From assembly GCA_020073305.1 (NCBI GenBank), contig JAIQFK010000002.1:186001-250000 (forward strand): a stretch of 64,000 nucleotides of DNA. The letters are read 5' to 3'. The notes under the pieces were generated by a model that saw only the letters and a list, made by a program, of their open reading frames with translations, was not told the DNA's origin and ran no database searches. Of this stretch, positions 43,486-51,440 are shown in pieces. The position numbers and the translations under genes are program-made. The stretch's first letter is position 1. Each line of letters opens with the position of its first letter. This DNA is from Terriglobia bacterium (GTDB lineage: Bacteria > Acidobacteriota > Terriglobia > Bryobacterales > Bryobacteraceae).

Positions 43486-44178
43486 ATGTCGAAGCTCATC
43501 ATTCTGGGGACGTTCACGGCTCTGGCAGCTTGGGGCGCCGCCCACAAGCCCAAGGCGCCGGAACCGACCGCGCTCGACCGCTTTGTGGAAGAGGCCACAC
43601 GGGCCCGTTCGGGTGCGGCCGCCGAAGCCTCGCCCGGTTCGATCTGGTCGCCCGAGGCCGCGCTTCTTGATCTGACACGCGAACTGCGCGCCAGCCGCGT
43701 GAATGACATGGTGACCATCCTGGTGGCCGAGCAGGCTTCGGCGGTGGCGACCGGCGCCACCAAGACGTCGCGCGCTTCCGCCGCTTCCGCCTCGATCGAC
43801 GCGCTGGCAGGCAAGATGAAAGCGGGTGGCCCCTGGGCCAATCTGGCGAACCTGAGCGGAAAATCGACGCTCGATGGATCGGGCACCACCAGCCGGAATA
43901 TGACCCTCACCACCACGCTGACGGCGCGCGTGACGCACGTGCTGCCCAACGGTTACCTGGTCATCGAGGGATCCAAGGACATCCAAGTGAATGCCGAGCA
44001 TCAGGCGGTCACCGTGCGCGGCGTGCTGCGGCCGGCCGATCTATCGACCGGTAACGTGGTACGGAGCGATCACCTGGGCCAGATGGAGATCCGGCTGAAC
44101 GGCAAGGGCGTGGTGAATGATGCCGTACGCCGGCCGTTCTTCCTTTATCGCCTGCTGACGGGACTATTGCCCTTCTGA
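43486..44178 (+). CDS. flgH: Flagellar L-ring protein FlgH (no lipobox cysteine)
   Basis: From the ATG at 43486, preceded by GAGGAG, the product has 230 residues. The C-terminal part LSGKSTLDGSGTTSRNMTLTTTLTARVTHVLPNGYLVIEGSKDIQVNAEHQAVTVRGVLRPADL with SRVNDMVTILVAEQASA is a complete FlgH L-ring domain. FlgH is normally a lipoprotein, but this signal region (MSKLIILGTFTALAAWGAAHK) has no cysteine, so it is not lipidated in the ordinary way; it may be held by a type-I signal peptide or by FlgI. It lies after flgA and before flgI as expected. Confidence 0.93.
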   Translation: MSKLIILGTFTALAAWGAAHKPKAPEPTALDRFVEEATRARSGAAAEASPGSIWSPEAALLDLTRELRASRVNDMVTILVAEQASAVATGATKTSRASAASASIDALAGKMKAGGPWANLANLSGKSTLDGSGTTSRNMTLTTTLTARVTHVLPNGYLVIEGSKDIQVNAEHQAVTVRGVLRPADLSTGNVVRSDHLGQMEIRLNGKGVVNDAVRRPFFLYRLLTGLLPF

Positions 44179-44182
44179 AGCC

Positions 44183-45304
44183 ATGCGATCTCTTGCTGCC
44201 GTTTCGGTTCTGTTGTTTCTTCCGATTGGATTGCTGCGTTCGGCCGACCCCGAGGCGCCTGCAGCTGCCCGTCTCAAAAACCTGGTGACGCTCGAAGGCG
44301 TACGGGAGAATCAGTTGATCGGCTATGGGCTGGTAGCAGGCCTGGCGGGTCAGGGCGACCGGCAGCAGACCGTCTTCTCCCTGCAAAGCCTGACGAACAT
44401 GTTGGAACGTATGGGAGTGTCGGTTTCGCCCACGGCGATTCAGGTGAAGAACACGGCGGCGGTTATGGTCACCGCAACGTTACCTCCCTTTGCCCAGCCG
44501 GGTACGCACATTGACATCACTGCGTCGTCGATCGGTGATGCGCGGACTCTGCAGGGCGGGCTGCTGCTGCTGACTTCGCTCAAAGGAGTGGACGGCCAGA
44601 CGTACGCCGTGGCACAGGGGCCGCTCGTGACCGGCGGTTTTGTGGCGGGCAAAGGCGGCACCAGCCAGACCGTGAATCATCCGACGGTGGGCCGCGTGCC
44701 CAATGGAGCCATCGTGGAACGGCCGGCGCCCTCGCGGGCGCCGGACACCCAGATCCGGCTGCAACTGCGCCAGGCGGATTTCACCACATCAGCGCGCATC
44801 GCCAGGGCGGTGAACGGCAGGTTCGCCCCGGCGGCGGCGCCAGTGGCACGCGCGGACAACGCGGGGATGGTCAGCGTGAAGGTGCCGGCGGAGTATGCGG
44901 TCCGACCGACCGAATTCGTGGCGGAACTGGAAATGCTGTCCGTCCCGGTCGACCGCGCGGCGCGTGTGGTCATCAACGAACGCACCGGGACCATCGTGAT
45001 GGGCAAAGACGTGCGGATCGGTCCTGTGGCCATCCTGCAGGGCAATCTGACAGTGGAGATTCAAACCGCCTTCGCCGTCTCGCAGCCGGCGCCGCTAGCG
45101 GGCGGAACCACCCAGGTTGTGCCTCAAGTCGGAGTGACCGCGAAGGAGGAGAAGGCGCGCAACGTGGTGCTCAAGCAGGGTGCCACGGTGGAAGAACTGG
45201 TGCGCGCGCTGAATGCCATTGGCGCGACAGCGCGCGATGTCATCGTGATTCTGCAGAACCTGCGAGCCGCCGGCGCCCTCGAAGCCGAGCTGGAGGTGAT
45301 CTGA
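44183..45304 (+). CDS. flgI: Flagellar P-ring protein FlgI
   Basis: The 373-residue product has a Sec signal peptide (MRSLAAVSVLLFLPIGLLRSADP) and the highly conserved RLKNLVTLEGVRENQLIGYGLVAGLAGQGD, TLPPFAQPGTHIDITASSIGDARTLQGG and VVINERTGTIVMGKDVRIGPVAI blocks of FlgI. It polymerises in the peptidoglycan layer as the P-ring. It follows flgH by four bases and shares one base with flgJ. Confidence 0.97.
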   Translation: MRSLAAVSVLLFLPIGLLRSADPEAPAAARLKNLVTLEGVRENQLIGYGLVAGLAGQGDRQQTVFSLQSLTNMLERMGVSVSPTAIQVKNTAAVMVTATLPPFAQPGTHIDITASSIGDARTLQGGLLLLTSLKGVDGQTYAVAQGPLVTGGFVAGKGGTSQTVNHPTVGRVPNGAIVERPAPSRAPDTQIRLQLRQADFTTSARIARAVNGRFAPAAAPVARADNAGMVSVKVPAEYAVRPTEFVAELEMLSVPVDRAARVVINERTGTIVMGKDVRIGPVAILQGNLTVEIQTAFAVSQPAPLAGGTTQVVPQVGVTAKEEKARNVVLKQGATVEELVRALNAIGATARDVIVILQNLRAAGALEAELEVI

Positions 45305-45672
45305 TGGACAGGATCACCGGGGCCATGCCGCTGCTCTCTGGCGCTGCCGCCCACCGGGACGAGCCGAAGCGCATCGCCGAGGCTGCCAAGCAGTTTGAGT
45401 CGCTGCTGATCGCCCAGCTTCTGAAATCCACGCACGACTCCGGAGCCGGCGGATGGCTGGGCACAGGAGACGATCAAGCTGGCGCTCAGGCCGTAGAGCT
45501 GGCGGAAGAACAAATGGCGCAAGCCCTGGCGCAACAGGGCGGCTTAGGCTTGGCCCGTTTGGTGGTGAGCGGTTTACAGAGAGAATCGAAACCGGCGGAT
45601 CCCGCGTCTCCAACCCCCGCCGCAGGCAGAGATGGCACTCGTTCGCACCCCGCTCAGAAACTCCAGCCCTGA
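45304..45672 (+). CDS. flgJ: FlgJ rod-cap domain protein (no muramidase domain)
   Basis: The 122-residue product has RIAEAAKQFESLLIAQLLKSTHDSG and VELAEEQMAQALAQQGGLGLARLVV, the rod-binding half of FlgJ. The peptidoglycan-hydrolase half of enteric FlgJ is missing. An SLT-fold gene on the opposite strand at 46524-47123 may have supplied that function, but its catalytic residue is altered. FlgJ caps the growing rod. It ends inside the 3' part of the convergent fliS gene (19-base overlap). Confidence 0.9.
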   Translation: MDRITGAMPLLSGAAAHRDEPKRIAEAAKQFESLLIAQLLKSTHDSGAGGWLGTGDDQAGAQAVELAEEQMAQALAQQGGLGLARLVVSGLQRESKPADPASPTPAAGRDGTRSHPAQKLQP

Positions 45673-46112
45673 GCAGCGGGTGCAGGCTCGGTGGCCGGCG
45701 GATTCCAGGCCCGCGCGATAGGGGCGGTCGCCGTTGTGGAGGGCTTCGGAGCGGGCACCTGATTCCAGACTTCGGCCAGGGTCTCAAGGAGACTCAACAC
45801 TTCGGCCAGCGGGGCATCGGCCTGTTCGAAGTTGGCCGCAAGCAGCCGGCGCTGCATGTAATCGTAGAGCTCGGCCAAACGACGGCTCACTTCGGGGGCG
45901 CGGTCATGATCGAGCGACACGGTGAGTTCCCCCAGAATCTCGAACGCTTTGGAAATGGCCGCGGAACGGCCGCGGATGTCTGCCGCTGCGAGAGAAAGTC
46001 GCGCCGCTTCGACCGCTCCCATGGCACCCTTGTAGAGCAGGCGTACCAGCTCCATGGGATCCGCCGAGAGAATCTTTTCCGTCCGGTATGCTTCTTGCGC
46101 GCGCATCGACAT
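45654..46112 (-). CDS. fliS: Flagellin chaperone FliS
   Basis: From the ATG at 46112, after AAGGAAGGAAAC, the product has 152 residues. MSMRAQEAYRTEKILSADPMELVRLLYKGAMGAVEAARLSL and ISKAFEILGELTVSLDHDRAPEVSRRLAELYDYMQRRLL form the FliS four-helix bundle that prevents premature flagellin polymerisation. The C-terminal 40 residues are Pro-rich and variable. It is transcribed with flaG from a sigma-28 promoter, while flagellin itself is not in this window. Confidence 0.93.
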   Translation of the reverse strand: MSMRAQEAYRTEKILSADPMELVRLLYKGAMGAVEAARLSLAAADIRGRSAAISKAFEILGELTVSLDHDRAPEVSRRLAELYDYMQRRLLAANFEQADAPLAEVLSLLETLAEVWNQVPAPKPSTTATAPIARAWNPPATEPAPAAQGWSF

Positions 46113-46168
46113 CGCGTTTCCTTCCTTCCACACCACATATCGGTCAACGGGGAGAGCGCTTGAAGGAA

Positions 46169-46453
46169 TTATCCGGCGTCGCACTCGGGACCGGCCGCCC
46201 GGCCCAGTACTTCCTCCGGGGGGACTTGCCGGATCAGTTCCCGGGACTTGCGCCTGACCAGTCGAACGATGGCGCGCCCTGTGCGGCGCTCCAGGACGAA
46301 AGCGAGCTCGCTGTCTTCGCCGAACAGTTCCGCCGCGTTGACGGCGTGGACGGCCTGGATCAACTGCCGGTTTTGGGCCTGCAGTTCCGCAGAGCCGGAT
46401 ACGGGAGCCGGCGCCGCGGCCAGGGGCGCGGTATGCAAAGGTGCGACGTCCAT
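46169..46453 (-). CDS. flaG: FlaG-family flagellar protein
   Basis: The start is uncertain between ATG 46459 and 46453; 46453 has GAGG six bases upstream and gives 94 residues. The second half reads LQAQNRQLIQAVHAVNAAELFGEDSELAFVLERRTGRAIVRLVRRKSRELIRQVPPEEVL, the FlaG domain that affects filament length in several bacteria. It lies between the SLT-fold gene and fliS, with a sigma-28 promoter just upstream. Confidence 0.85.
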   Translation of the reverse strand: MDVAPLHTAPLAAAPAPVSGSAELQAQNRQLIQAVHAVNAAELFGEDSELAFVLERRTGRAIVRLVRRKSRELIRQVPPEEVLGRAAGPECDAG

Positions 46454-46523
46454 TGGCATCCTCGTCCGCCACGGCGACCGGTGCCGCGGCATGGCGGATC
46501 TACGGCCCCCTCGGAGAAGGCCC

Positions 46524-47123
46524 TTATGGGTTCTTATCGGCCGGGGCCGGAGCAATTTGAGCAGGCGGCGCCGGGGTTTGAGCCGCGGAAGACCCGGCCG
46601 GAACGGCGGCCGGTTGACCGTCGTAAGCGGCGATCGCCCGATCCCAGTCTCCGTGGTTGGCGTCGAGGAGCTGTTTCAGAAGGCGCGCGCCGGCCGCCAG
46701 GTTTTGCCGGGGGTCGAAGGCATCGGTCACACCAAGCGCTTCCAGGGTTTGGGGCATCAACTGCATCAACCCCTGGGCGCCGCTGGGGGAGACCGCGCAG
46801 GGGCGCGCGCCGGATTTTTGACGGACGATGGCGCCGAGCGCATCGGTCTTGAGCCCATTGGCGCGCGCCGCTTCTTCGAGCAGAGGTTGCAGGTCCGGCT
46901 CGCTGAGGGCGGGGCAGTCGGTGAGATCGGCGCGCCTGGCAGGAGGCGATAGCGGCGCGGGCGGAGGCAGGATAAAGAACGACCCGGTGGCCTGGCCCAT
47001 CGAAACCTGCTTGCGGACGGCGGAGAGCTGGCGTTCAACCGAAACGTTCATTACGGCGGATAGCTTGTCCGCTGGGGGCGGCGTCTCGCCCGCGAACATG
47101 ACAAAGACCAGGATCCAGACCAT
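46524..47123 (-). CDS. SLT-fold lytic transglycosylase homologue, probably inactive
   Basis: From ATG 47123 (GAGG five bases upstream; an in-frame ATG at 47138 is less likely) the product has 199 residues with a signal-like start (MVWILVFVMFAGE). The SLT fold is clear: LLEEAARANGLKTDALGAIVRQKSG then AVSPSGAQGLMQLMPQTLEALGV and the AAGARLLKQLLDANHGDWDRAIAAYDGQPAAV end. The catalytic Glu expected in the 'RQES' motif is Lys103 (codon AAA at 46815-46817), and AYNAGP is AYDGQP. It likely binds but does not cut peptidoglycan, possibly a rod-stage helper. Confidence 0.85.
   Translation of the reverse strand: MVWILVFVMFAGETPPPADKLSAVMNVSVERQLSAVRKQVSMGQATGSFFILPPPAPLSPPARRADLTDCPALSEPDLQPLLEEAARANGLKTDALGAIVRQKSGARPCAVSPSGAQGLMQLMPQTLEALGVTDAFDPRQNLAAGARLLKQLLDANHGDWDRAIAAYDGQPAAVPAGSSAAQTPAPPAQIAPAPADKNP
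46534..46560 (-). promoter_or_regulatory. Sigma-28 promoter upstream of flaG-fliS
   Basis: On the minus strand TCAA-N15-GCCGATAA matches the FliA consensus with a perfect -10 (46534-46541) and optimal spacing. It lies at the 3' end of the SLT-fold gene and about 80 nt before flaG; a start near 46527 is expected. Confidence 0.7.
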
Positions 47124-47269
47124 GGGCGCCTCTCGCATCCATCGGTATTTTTGAGCGCCAATGCGCTACTCTCCGCAAAAGAAAATGGCTCAAAGATCCA
47201 CGGGGCGGGCCGAAACAGGATGGTGGGAGGCATACGCACTTGAACGCCACAAAGGCCGGCCGCTGTTCC

Positions 47270-47428
47270 ATGATTGGGTTGAGGCCCGATGAGATCGAGT
47301 GGGTACGTATGCTGGTCACGCTGCTTCGGCACCCGGACCCGCTAGCGCCCGAGCTGGCGCGACAGGCGCTCGAGTACGTCCACACCGTCGTCTCCGGCAG
47401 CGTTCGGGAACAACGCATGAACGGTTAG
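47270..47428 (+). CDS. Possible small helical protein upstream of flgB
   Basis: A 52-residue frame from the ATG at 47270 (or 62 residues from TTG 47240, which has GGGAGG upstream) reads IGLRPDEIEWVRMLVTLLRHPDPLAPELARQALEYVHTVV, a plausible two-helix protein with a coding-like third-position GC bias. It has no relative that I recognise. The rest of the 456-nt interval between the SLT-fold gene and flgB contains the operator-like palindrome and sigma-54-like site described separately; nothing else is seen there. Confidence 0.4.
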   Translation: MIGLRPDEIEWVRMLVTLLRHPDPLAPELARQALEYVHTVVSGSVREQRMNG

Positions 47429-47488
47429 TCTGTGCGCATGCAGGCGGGGACCGGCGCGGACCTCAGCCTAACAGCGGCGAAATTCTGG

Positions 47489-47510
47489 CGGCGGCAAATC
47501 TTTGCCGCCG
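47489..47510. promoter_or_regulatory. Perfect 22-bp palindrome upstream of flgB
   Basis: A 10-bp half-site CGGCGGCAAA is repeated exactly in inverted orientation with a 2-bp centre. It is about 70 bp upstream of the inferred sigma-54-like promoter start of flgB, the distance at which enhancer-binding activators usually sit. Confidence 0.55.
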
Positions 47511-47549
47511 GCGTGCGCGTGCATCCTATGTACAATCACTGCCGCTCGA

Positions 47550-47565
47550 TGGCAGGTTACGTGCA
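47550..47565 (+). promoter_or_regulatory. Sigma-54-like promoter before flgB
   Basis: TGGCAGGTTACGTGCA matches TGGCAC-N5-TTGC with the GG-N10-GC spacing intact and three of the four conserved flanks. Its expected start is near 47576, only 4 bases before the flgB ATG, so the message would be nearly leaderless. Confidence 0.5.
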
Positions 47566-47579
47566 CTCGAACGGCTGGC

Positions 47580-47927
47580 ATGCTGGACCCCGTTGCCCTA
47601 CACATCGAGCGCTACATGGACTTGCTGAGCGCGCGCCAGAAGCTGGTGGCCGCGAATATCGCCAACGCCGACACCCCCGGATACAAAACGCGAGACCTCG
47701 ACTTCCAAGCTGAATTTCAGAGCGCAACCGCTCAGATCTCGAGCGCGTCGCCGGTGGCGGTGGAAGTGCCCGGGCTCAAGGTCAAAAATGACGGCAACAA
47801 CGTAAGCGTCGATCGCGAGGCGCGGCTGCTGGCGGAAAACGCTTTGCGTTTCCACATGGCCTCGGAGCTGATGCGTTCCGAGCTGCGCATGGTGCGGTCG
47901 GCCGTCACCGAAGGGAAGAACGGATGA
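47580..47927 (+). CDS. flgB: Flagellar basal-body rod protein FlgB
   Basis: The ATG at 47580 is preferred because it gives 25 residues before NIANADTPGYKTRDLDF, as in model FlgB; longer frames from 47502 or the next ATG at 47616 do not. The 115-residue product ends ASELMRSELRMVRSAVTEGK, as expected for a proximal rod protein. It opens the flgB-flgC-fliE-fliF-fliG-fliH-fliI-fliJ arm and overlaps flgC by four bases. No Shine-Dalgarno sequence is visible, in keeping with a near-leaderless message. Confidence 0.93.
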   Translation: MLDPVALHIERYMDLLSARQKLVAANIANADTPGYKTRDLDFQAEFQSATAQISSASPVAVEVPGLKVKNDGNNVSVDREARLLAENALRFHMASELMRSELRMVRSAVTEGKNG

Positions 47928-48373
47928 GCCTGTTCTCCGCTCTTTCCGTCAGCGCCTCGGGGATGACTGCCCAGCGGACCCGCGCAGAGCTGCTGGCGGA
48001 GAACCTGGCCAATGCGGAAACCACCCGGACCCCGGAAGGAGGCCCGTACCGCCGCAAAGACGCCGTGTTCGCGACCGATTACACCGAATCGCCCTTCGCA
48101 TCGGTCTTCGAAGCGCAAATGAGCGCGGTGGCGGGCGGGGGGCCGGAGGGCGTGGGCGTGGCCGACATCGTGGTGGACGACCGCGAGCCCGAGCGGCGCT
48201 ATCTCCCCGGCCATCCTGACGCCGATGCGCAGGGTTACGTGGCCTTCCCGCGCGTGAATCCGGCCGAAGACATGGTGGACCTGATGGGCTCGGCGCAAAA
48301 CTACGAGGCCAACGTGGCCGCCATCTCGGCCGTTAAGGACATGATCCAGCGCTCGCTCGATCTGTTCCGCTGA
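47924..48373 (+). CDS. flgC: Flagellar basal-body rod protein FlgC
   Basis: The 149-residue product has LFSALSVSASGMTAQRTRAELLAENLANAETTRTPEGGPYRRKDAVF and the C-terminal RVNPAEDMVDLMGSAQNYEANVAAISAVKDMIQRSLDLF, the FlgC rod signature at usual length. It is a proximal rod component. Overlap with flgB by four bases indicates translational coupling. Confidence 0.95.
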   Translation: MSLFSALSVSASGMTAQRTRAELLAENLANAETTRTPEGGPYRRKDAVFATDYTESPFASVFEAQMSAVAGGGPEGVGVADIVVDDREPERRYLPGHPDADAQGYVAFPRVNPAEDMVDLMGSAQNYEANVAAISAVKDMIQRSLDLFR

Positions 48374-48377
48374 TCCC

Positions 48378-48683
48378 ATGTCCACGCCTCTCGCACCCGT
48401 CTCGAACGTAGCCCCGGCGCCGCTGGCGACGCCACTCCCCGGATCGCGCGCGCCGGGCCCCGCGGCTGGTTTCGGAGCGTTGTTCGAGAACGCCGTTCGC
48501 GGCGTCGAAAACGTGCGCCAGGAAAGCACGCAGGCCGTGGAAAAATTTCTCACCGGCGAAGGCGGAGAGCTGCACACAACCGTGCTGGCCACGCAACGAG
48601 CCGAACTGGCCTTTCAACTTTTTCTGCAGGTGCGCAACAAGGTAGTGGAAGCCTATCAGGAGATCATGCGCATGCAGACCTAA
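48378..48683 (+). CDS. fliE: Flagellar hook-basal-body protein FliE
   Basis: The 101-residue product ends GELHTTVLATQRAELAFQLFLQVRNKVVEAYQEIMRMQ, the diagnostic FliE C-terminal helix that links the MS-ring to the rod. The N-terminus is Ala/Pro-rich. It follows flgC by four bases and precedes fliF by 24. Confidence 0.94.
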   Translation: MSTPLAPVSNVAPAPLATPLPGSRAPGPAAGFGALFENAVRGVENVRQESTQAVEKFLTGEGGELHTTVLATQRAELAFQLFLQVRNKVVEAYQEIMRMQT

Positions 48684-48707
48684 CGTCCCGTCTGACGCGG
48701 GCCGCTC

Positions 48708-50390
48708 ATGAATCAACTTACGAACCTGGTTAACAGTCTCTCGGCGCGGCAGCGCGTCACCATCCTGCTCGTCGCCGCAGCCGTGGTGGCCGGGCTGGTC
48801 AGCTTTTCGCACTGGCGGCGGGAAAGTGATTTCCGCCCGCTCTACGAGTCGCTCGCGGCCGAAGATGCCGGAGCGGTGGTTCAGAAACTGAAGGAGTCGG
48901 GGGTGGAATACCGTCTGGCGGAGAACGGCGGCACGGTGCTGGTCCCCTCGGCCCGGGTAGCGGAATCCCGCCTGGGGCTGGCCGTAGCAGGCCTGCCCAA
49001 GAGCGGCCGCATCGGATTTGAGCTGTTCGACAAGACCAATCTGGGCGCCACCGAGTTCGCCGAGCACATCAATTATCATCGCGCTCTCGAAGGGGAACTG
49101 GAGCGCTCGGTGATGTGCCTGGGCGAGGTCGAGCAGGCACGGGTGCATGTCACCTTTCCCAAGGAGTCTCTTTACACGGAAGAGCGCCAGCCGGCCAAAG
49201 CCAGCGTGCTGGTGCGGCTCAGGCCGGGGGCGCGGATGTCGCCGGCCAACGTGACGGCCATTAGTTACCTGGTCTCGAGCGCGGTCGAGGGACTGGCGCC
49301 CGAAGCCATCTCGGTCCTGGACATGCAAGGCAACCTGCTGAGCCGGCCCCGGCGCTCCGGCAACCCCGGAGATGAACCTTCGGAGGTGCTGCTGGATTTC
49401 CGCCACGGCATCGAGCGCGACCTGCTCAACAAGATCAACGCCACGCTCGAGCCGCTGGTGGGAGCCGACAAATTCCACGCCGGCGTCTCGGTGGATTGCG
49501 ACTTTTCGAGTGTAGAACAGAGCGAAGAGATTCTCGATCCCAGCCGCTCGGTGATGATCAGCTCGCAAAAGAGCGAAGACATCAGCGGCGGCACCGGCGC
49601 CTCCGGGGTGCCGGGCACGGCGTCCAATCTGCCACGGCCCACGTCCCGGCCGGGAACGATGCTCGCCGGGGTCTCGCGCCGCACGGAAAATATCGCCTAT
49701 CAATCCACCCGCACCGTGCGGCATACGCGCCTGCCTCAGGGCACGGTCCGGCGGCTGTCGCTCGCGGTGCTGGTCGATCAGGCGGTGCGTTGGGAAGGCG
49801 AGGGAGCCAAGCGCAAGCGCGTGCTGGTTCCGCCCGCGCCCGAAACGCTGAAGGCGATCCACGACCTGGTGGCGGGTGTGGCGGGCTTCACGCCGGACCG
49901 CGGCGATCAGCTCATCGTGGAGACGCTGCCATTTGAAACCACGCTGCACCCTGAAACCGACACCGGACTGCCGGCGCCGCCGCCGTCCGCCAACCGGCCT
50001 CTGCCGCGCTGGTTCGACGCCTTGCGCGATCCCAAGATCGGCGGCGCCGCTGCCGGCGGAGCGGTGGTGGTGCTCCTGGTGCTGTTCCTGATGTCGCGGC
50101 GCGGCCGCAAGCGCGGTGCGAGCGCATCCATGCCGGCGGCTTTCGAAGGAGCGGAAGCCCTGCCCTCGCTTGAAGAACGGGTGCAAGCGCGGCTCGCCGA
50201 GCAAGCCCAGCTCGAGCAAAAGCTCGAGCAGGAAGCGCTGAGCTCCATCAAGATGCCGAAAGTCACCAGCAAGAAGGCCGACGTGCTGGCCAGGCAAATC
50301 AAAGAAAGCTCCAAAAAGGATGCGTCAGTAGGAGCGCATGTGCTGCGCGAATGGATTGGGGAGCAGATGCCGAAAAAGAAGCCGTACTGA
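48708..50390 (+). CDS. fliF: Flagellar MS-ring protein FliF
   Basis: The 560-residue product has an N-terminal membrane helix (VTILLVAAAVVAGLVSF), ring-building motifs (DFRPLYESLAAEDAGAVVQKLKESGVEYRLAENGGTVLVP and VEQARVHVTFPKESLY), a periplasmic domain, a second helix near residue 450 (GGAVVVLLVLFLMS) and a cytoplasmic tail that binds FliG. Length is normal for FliF. It forms the MS-ring. Confidence 0.96.
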   Translation: MNQLTNLVNSLSARQRVTILLVAAAVVAGLVSFSHWRRESDFRPLYESLAAEDAGAVVQKLKESGVEYRLAENGGTVLVPSARVAESRLGLAVAGLPKSGRIGFELFDKTNLGATEFAEHINYHRALEGELERSVMCLGEVEQARVHVTFPKESLYTEERQPAKASVLVRLRPGARMSPANVTAISYLVSSAVEGLAPEAISVLDMQGNLLSRPRRSGNPGDEPSEVLLDFRHGIERDLLNKINATLEPLVGADKFHAGVSVDCDFSSVEQSEEILDPSRSVMISSQKSEDISGGTGASGVPGTASNLPRPTSRPGTMLAGVSRRTENIAYQSTRTVRHTRLPQGTVRRLSLAVLVDQAVRWEGEGAKRKRVLVPPAPETLKAIHDLVAGVAGFTPDRGDQLIVETLPFETTLHPETDTGLPAPPPSANRPLPRWFDALRDPKIGGAAAGGAVVVLLVLFLMSRRGRKRGASASMPAAFEGAEALPSLEERVQARLAEQAQLEQKLEQEALSSIKMPKVTSKKADVLARQIKESSKKDASVGAHVLREWIGEQMPKKKPY

Positions 50391-50405
50391 CGAATCGTCC
50401 AAGCC

Positions 50406-51440
50406 ATGATTGCCAATGTCGAAAAATCCTCCGACCTGCTCCTGCCCGGCCTGCGCAAGGCGGCGATTCTGCTGGTGGTCCTGGGAGACCAGGCCGGGGC
50501 GGAGTTCGTCCGCCAGCTCTCGGAAGAAGAGGTCCAGCAGGTGAGCAAGGAGGTGGCGCGCATCAACGCCATCACGCCGGATCAGGCAGAAGCGGTGCTG
50601 GAAGAGTTTTACCAGACCACCATCGCGCGCGACTTCGTGGTCAAAGGTGGTATGGACTACGCGCGCAACATGCTGGTCAGCGCCTTCGGCCCGGAAAGCG
50701 CGAAGAAGATCATCGACCGCTTGACCAAAGCCCTGGGCAACGAGGCCATCAGCCTGGATGCGCTCCAGAAGGCGGATCCGCAGCAGCTCGCCAAGTTTGT
50801 GCACAGCGAGCATCCGCAGACCATTGCCCTGGTCCTCTCCCACCTGGACACGACGCAGGCCGCGGCGCTACTGGTTTCCCTGCCCGCCAACCTGAGAGCC
50901 GACGTCGCCATGCGCATGGCCAATCTCGACCAGATTTCGCCGGAGATCATCCACAAGATCGCTGCGGTGATCGGACAGAAGCTCAAGGCGCTCGGGGAAT
51001 TCAGCCGCGAGTCCTACGGCGGGGTGCGCGCGGTGGCCGAGTTGCTCAACCGCCTGGACTCGAGCACCAGCAAGGAAATCCTGGAACACGTCGAACAGCA
51101 GGACACCACGCTGGGAGAGACCATCCGGCACCTCATGTTCGTGTTTGAGGACATGCTCATGATCGACCCCAACGGCATGAAAGAAGTGCTGTCCAAGATC
51201 GACCGCAAGGTGATGACCGTGGCCCTCAAGGGAACCAGCGAGCCCCTGAAGAATCACTTCCTGCAGGCTATGTCGCAGCGCGGCGCCGAGATGCTGCGTG
51301 AGGACATGGACGCGCTCGGTCCCACCAAGATCAAGGACGTCGAGGCCTCCCAGCAGCAGATCATCGCGGTGGTGCGGCAACTGGAAGCCGAGGGTGTGCT
51401 GAGCCTCAAGGGAGCGGTGGGCGAGCAATATGTCGTCTAG
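50406..51440 (+). CDS. fliG: Flagellar motor switch protein FliG
   Basis: The 344-residue product has the N domain (LRKAAILLVVLGDQAGAEFVRQLSEEEVQQV), the middle domain with KFVHSEHPQTIALVLSHLDTTQAAALLVSLP, and the C-terminal torque helix VLSKIDRKVMTVALKGTSEPLKNHFLQAMSQRGAEMLREDMDALGP with the charged residues that meet the stator. It links the MS-ring with FliM/FliN. It overlaps fliH by 11 bases. Confidence 0.97.
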   Translation: MIANVEKSSDLLLPGLRKAAILLVVLGDQAGAEFVRQLSEEEVQQVSKEVARINAITPDQAEAVLEEFYQTTIARDFVVKGGMDYARNMLVSAFGPESAKKIIDRLTKALGNEAISLDALQKADPQQLAKFVHSEHPQTIALVLSHLDTTQAAALLVSLPANLRADVAMRMANLDQISPEIIHKIAAVIGQKLKALGEFSRESYGGVRAVAELLNRLDSSTSKEILEHVEQQDTTLGETIRHLMFVFEDMLMIDPNGMKEVLSKIDRKVMTVALKGTSEPLKNHFLQAMSQRGAEMLREDMDALGPTKIKDVEASQQQIIAVVRQLEAEGVLSLKGAVGEQYVV

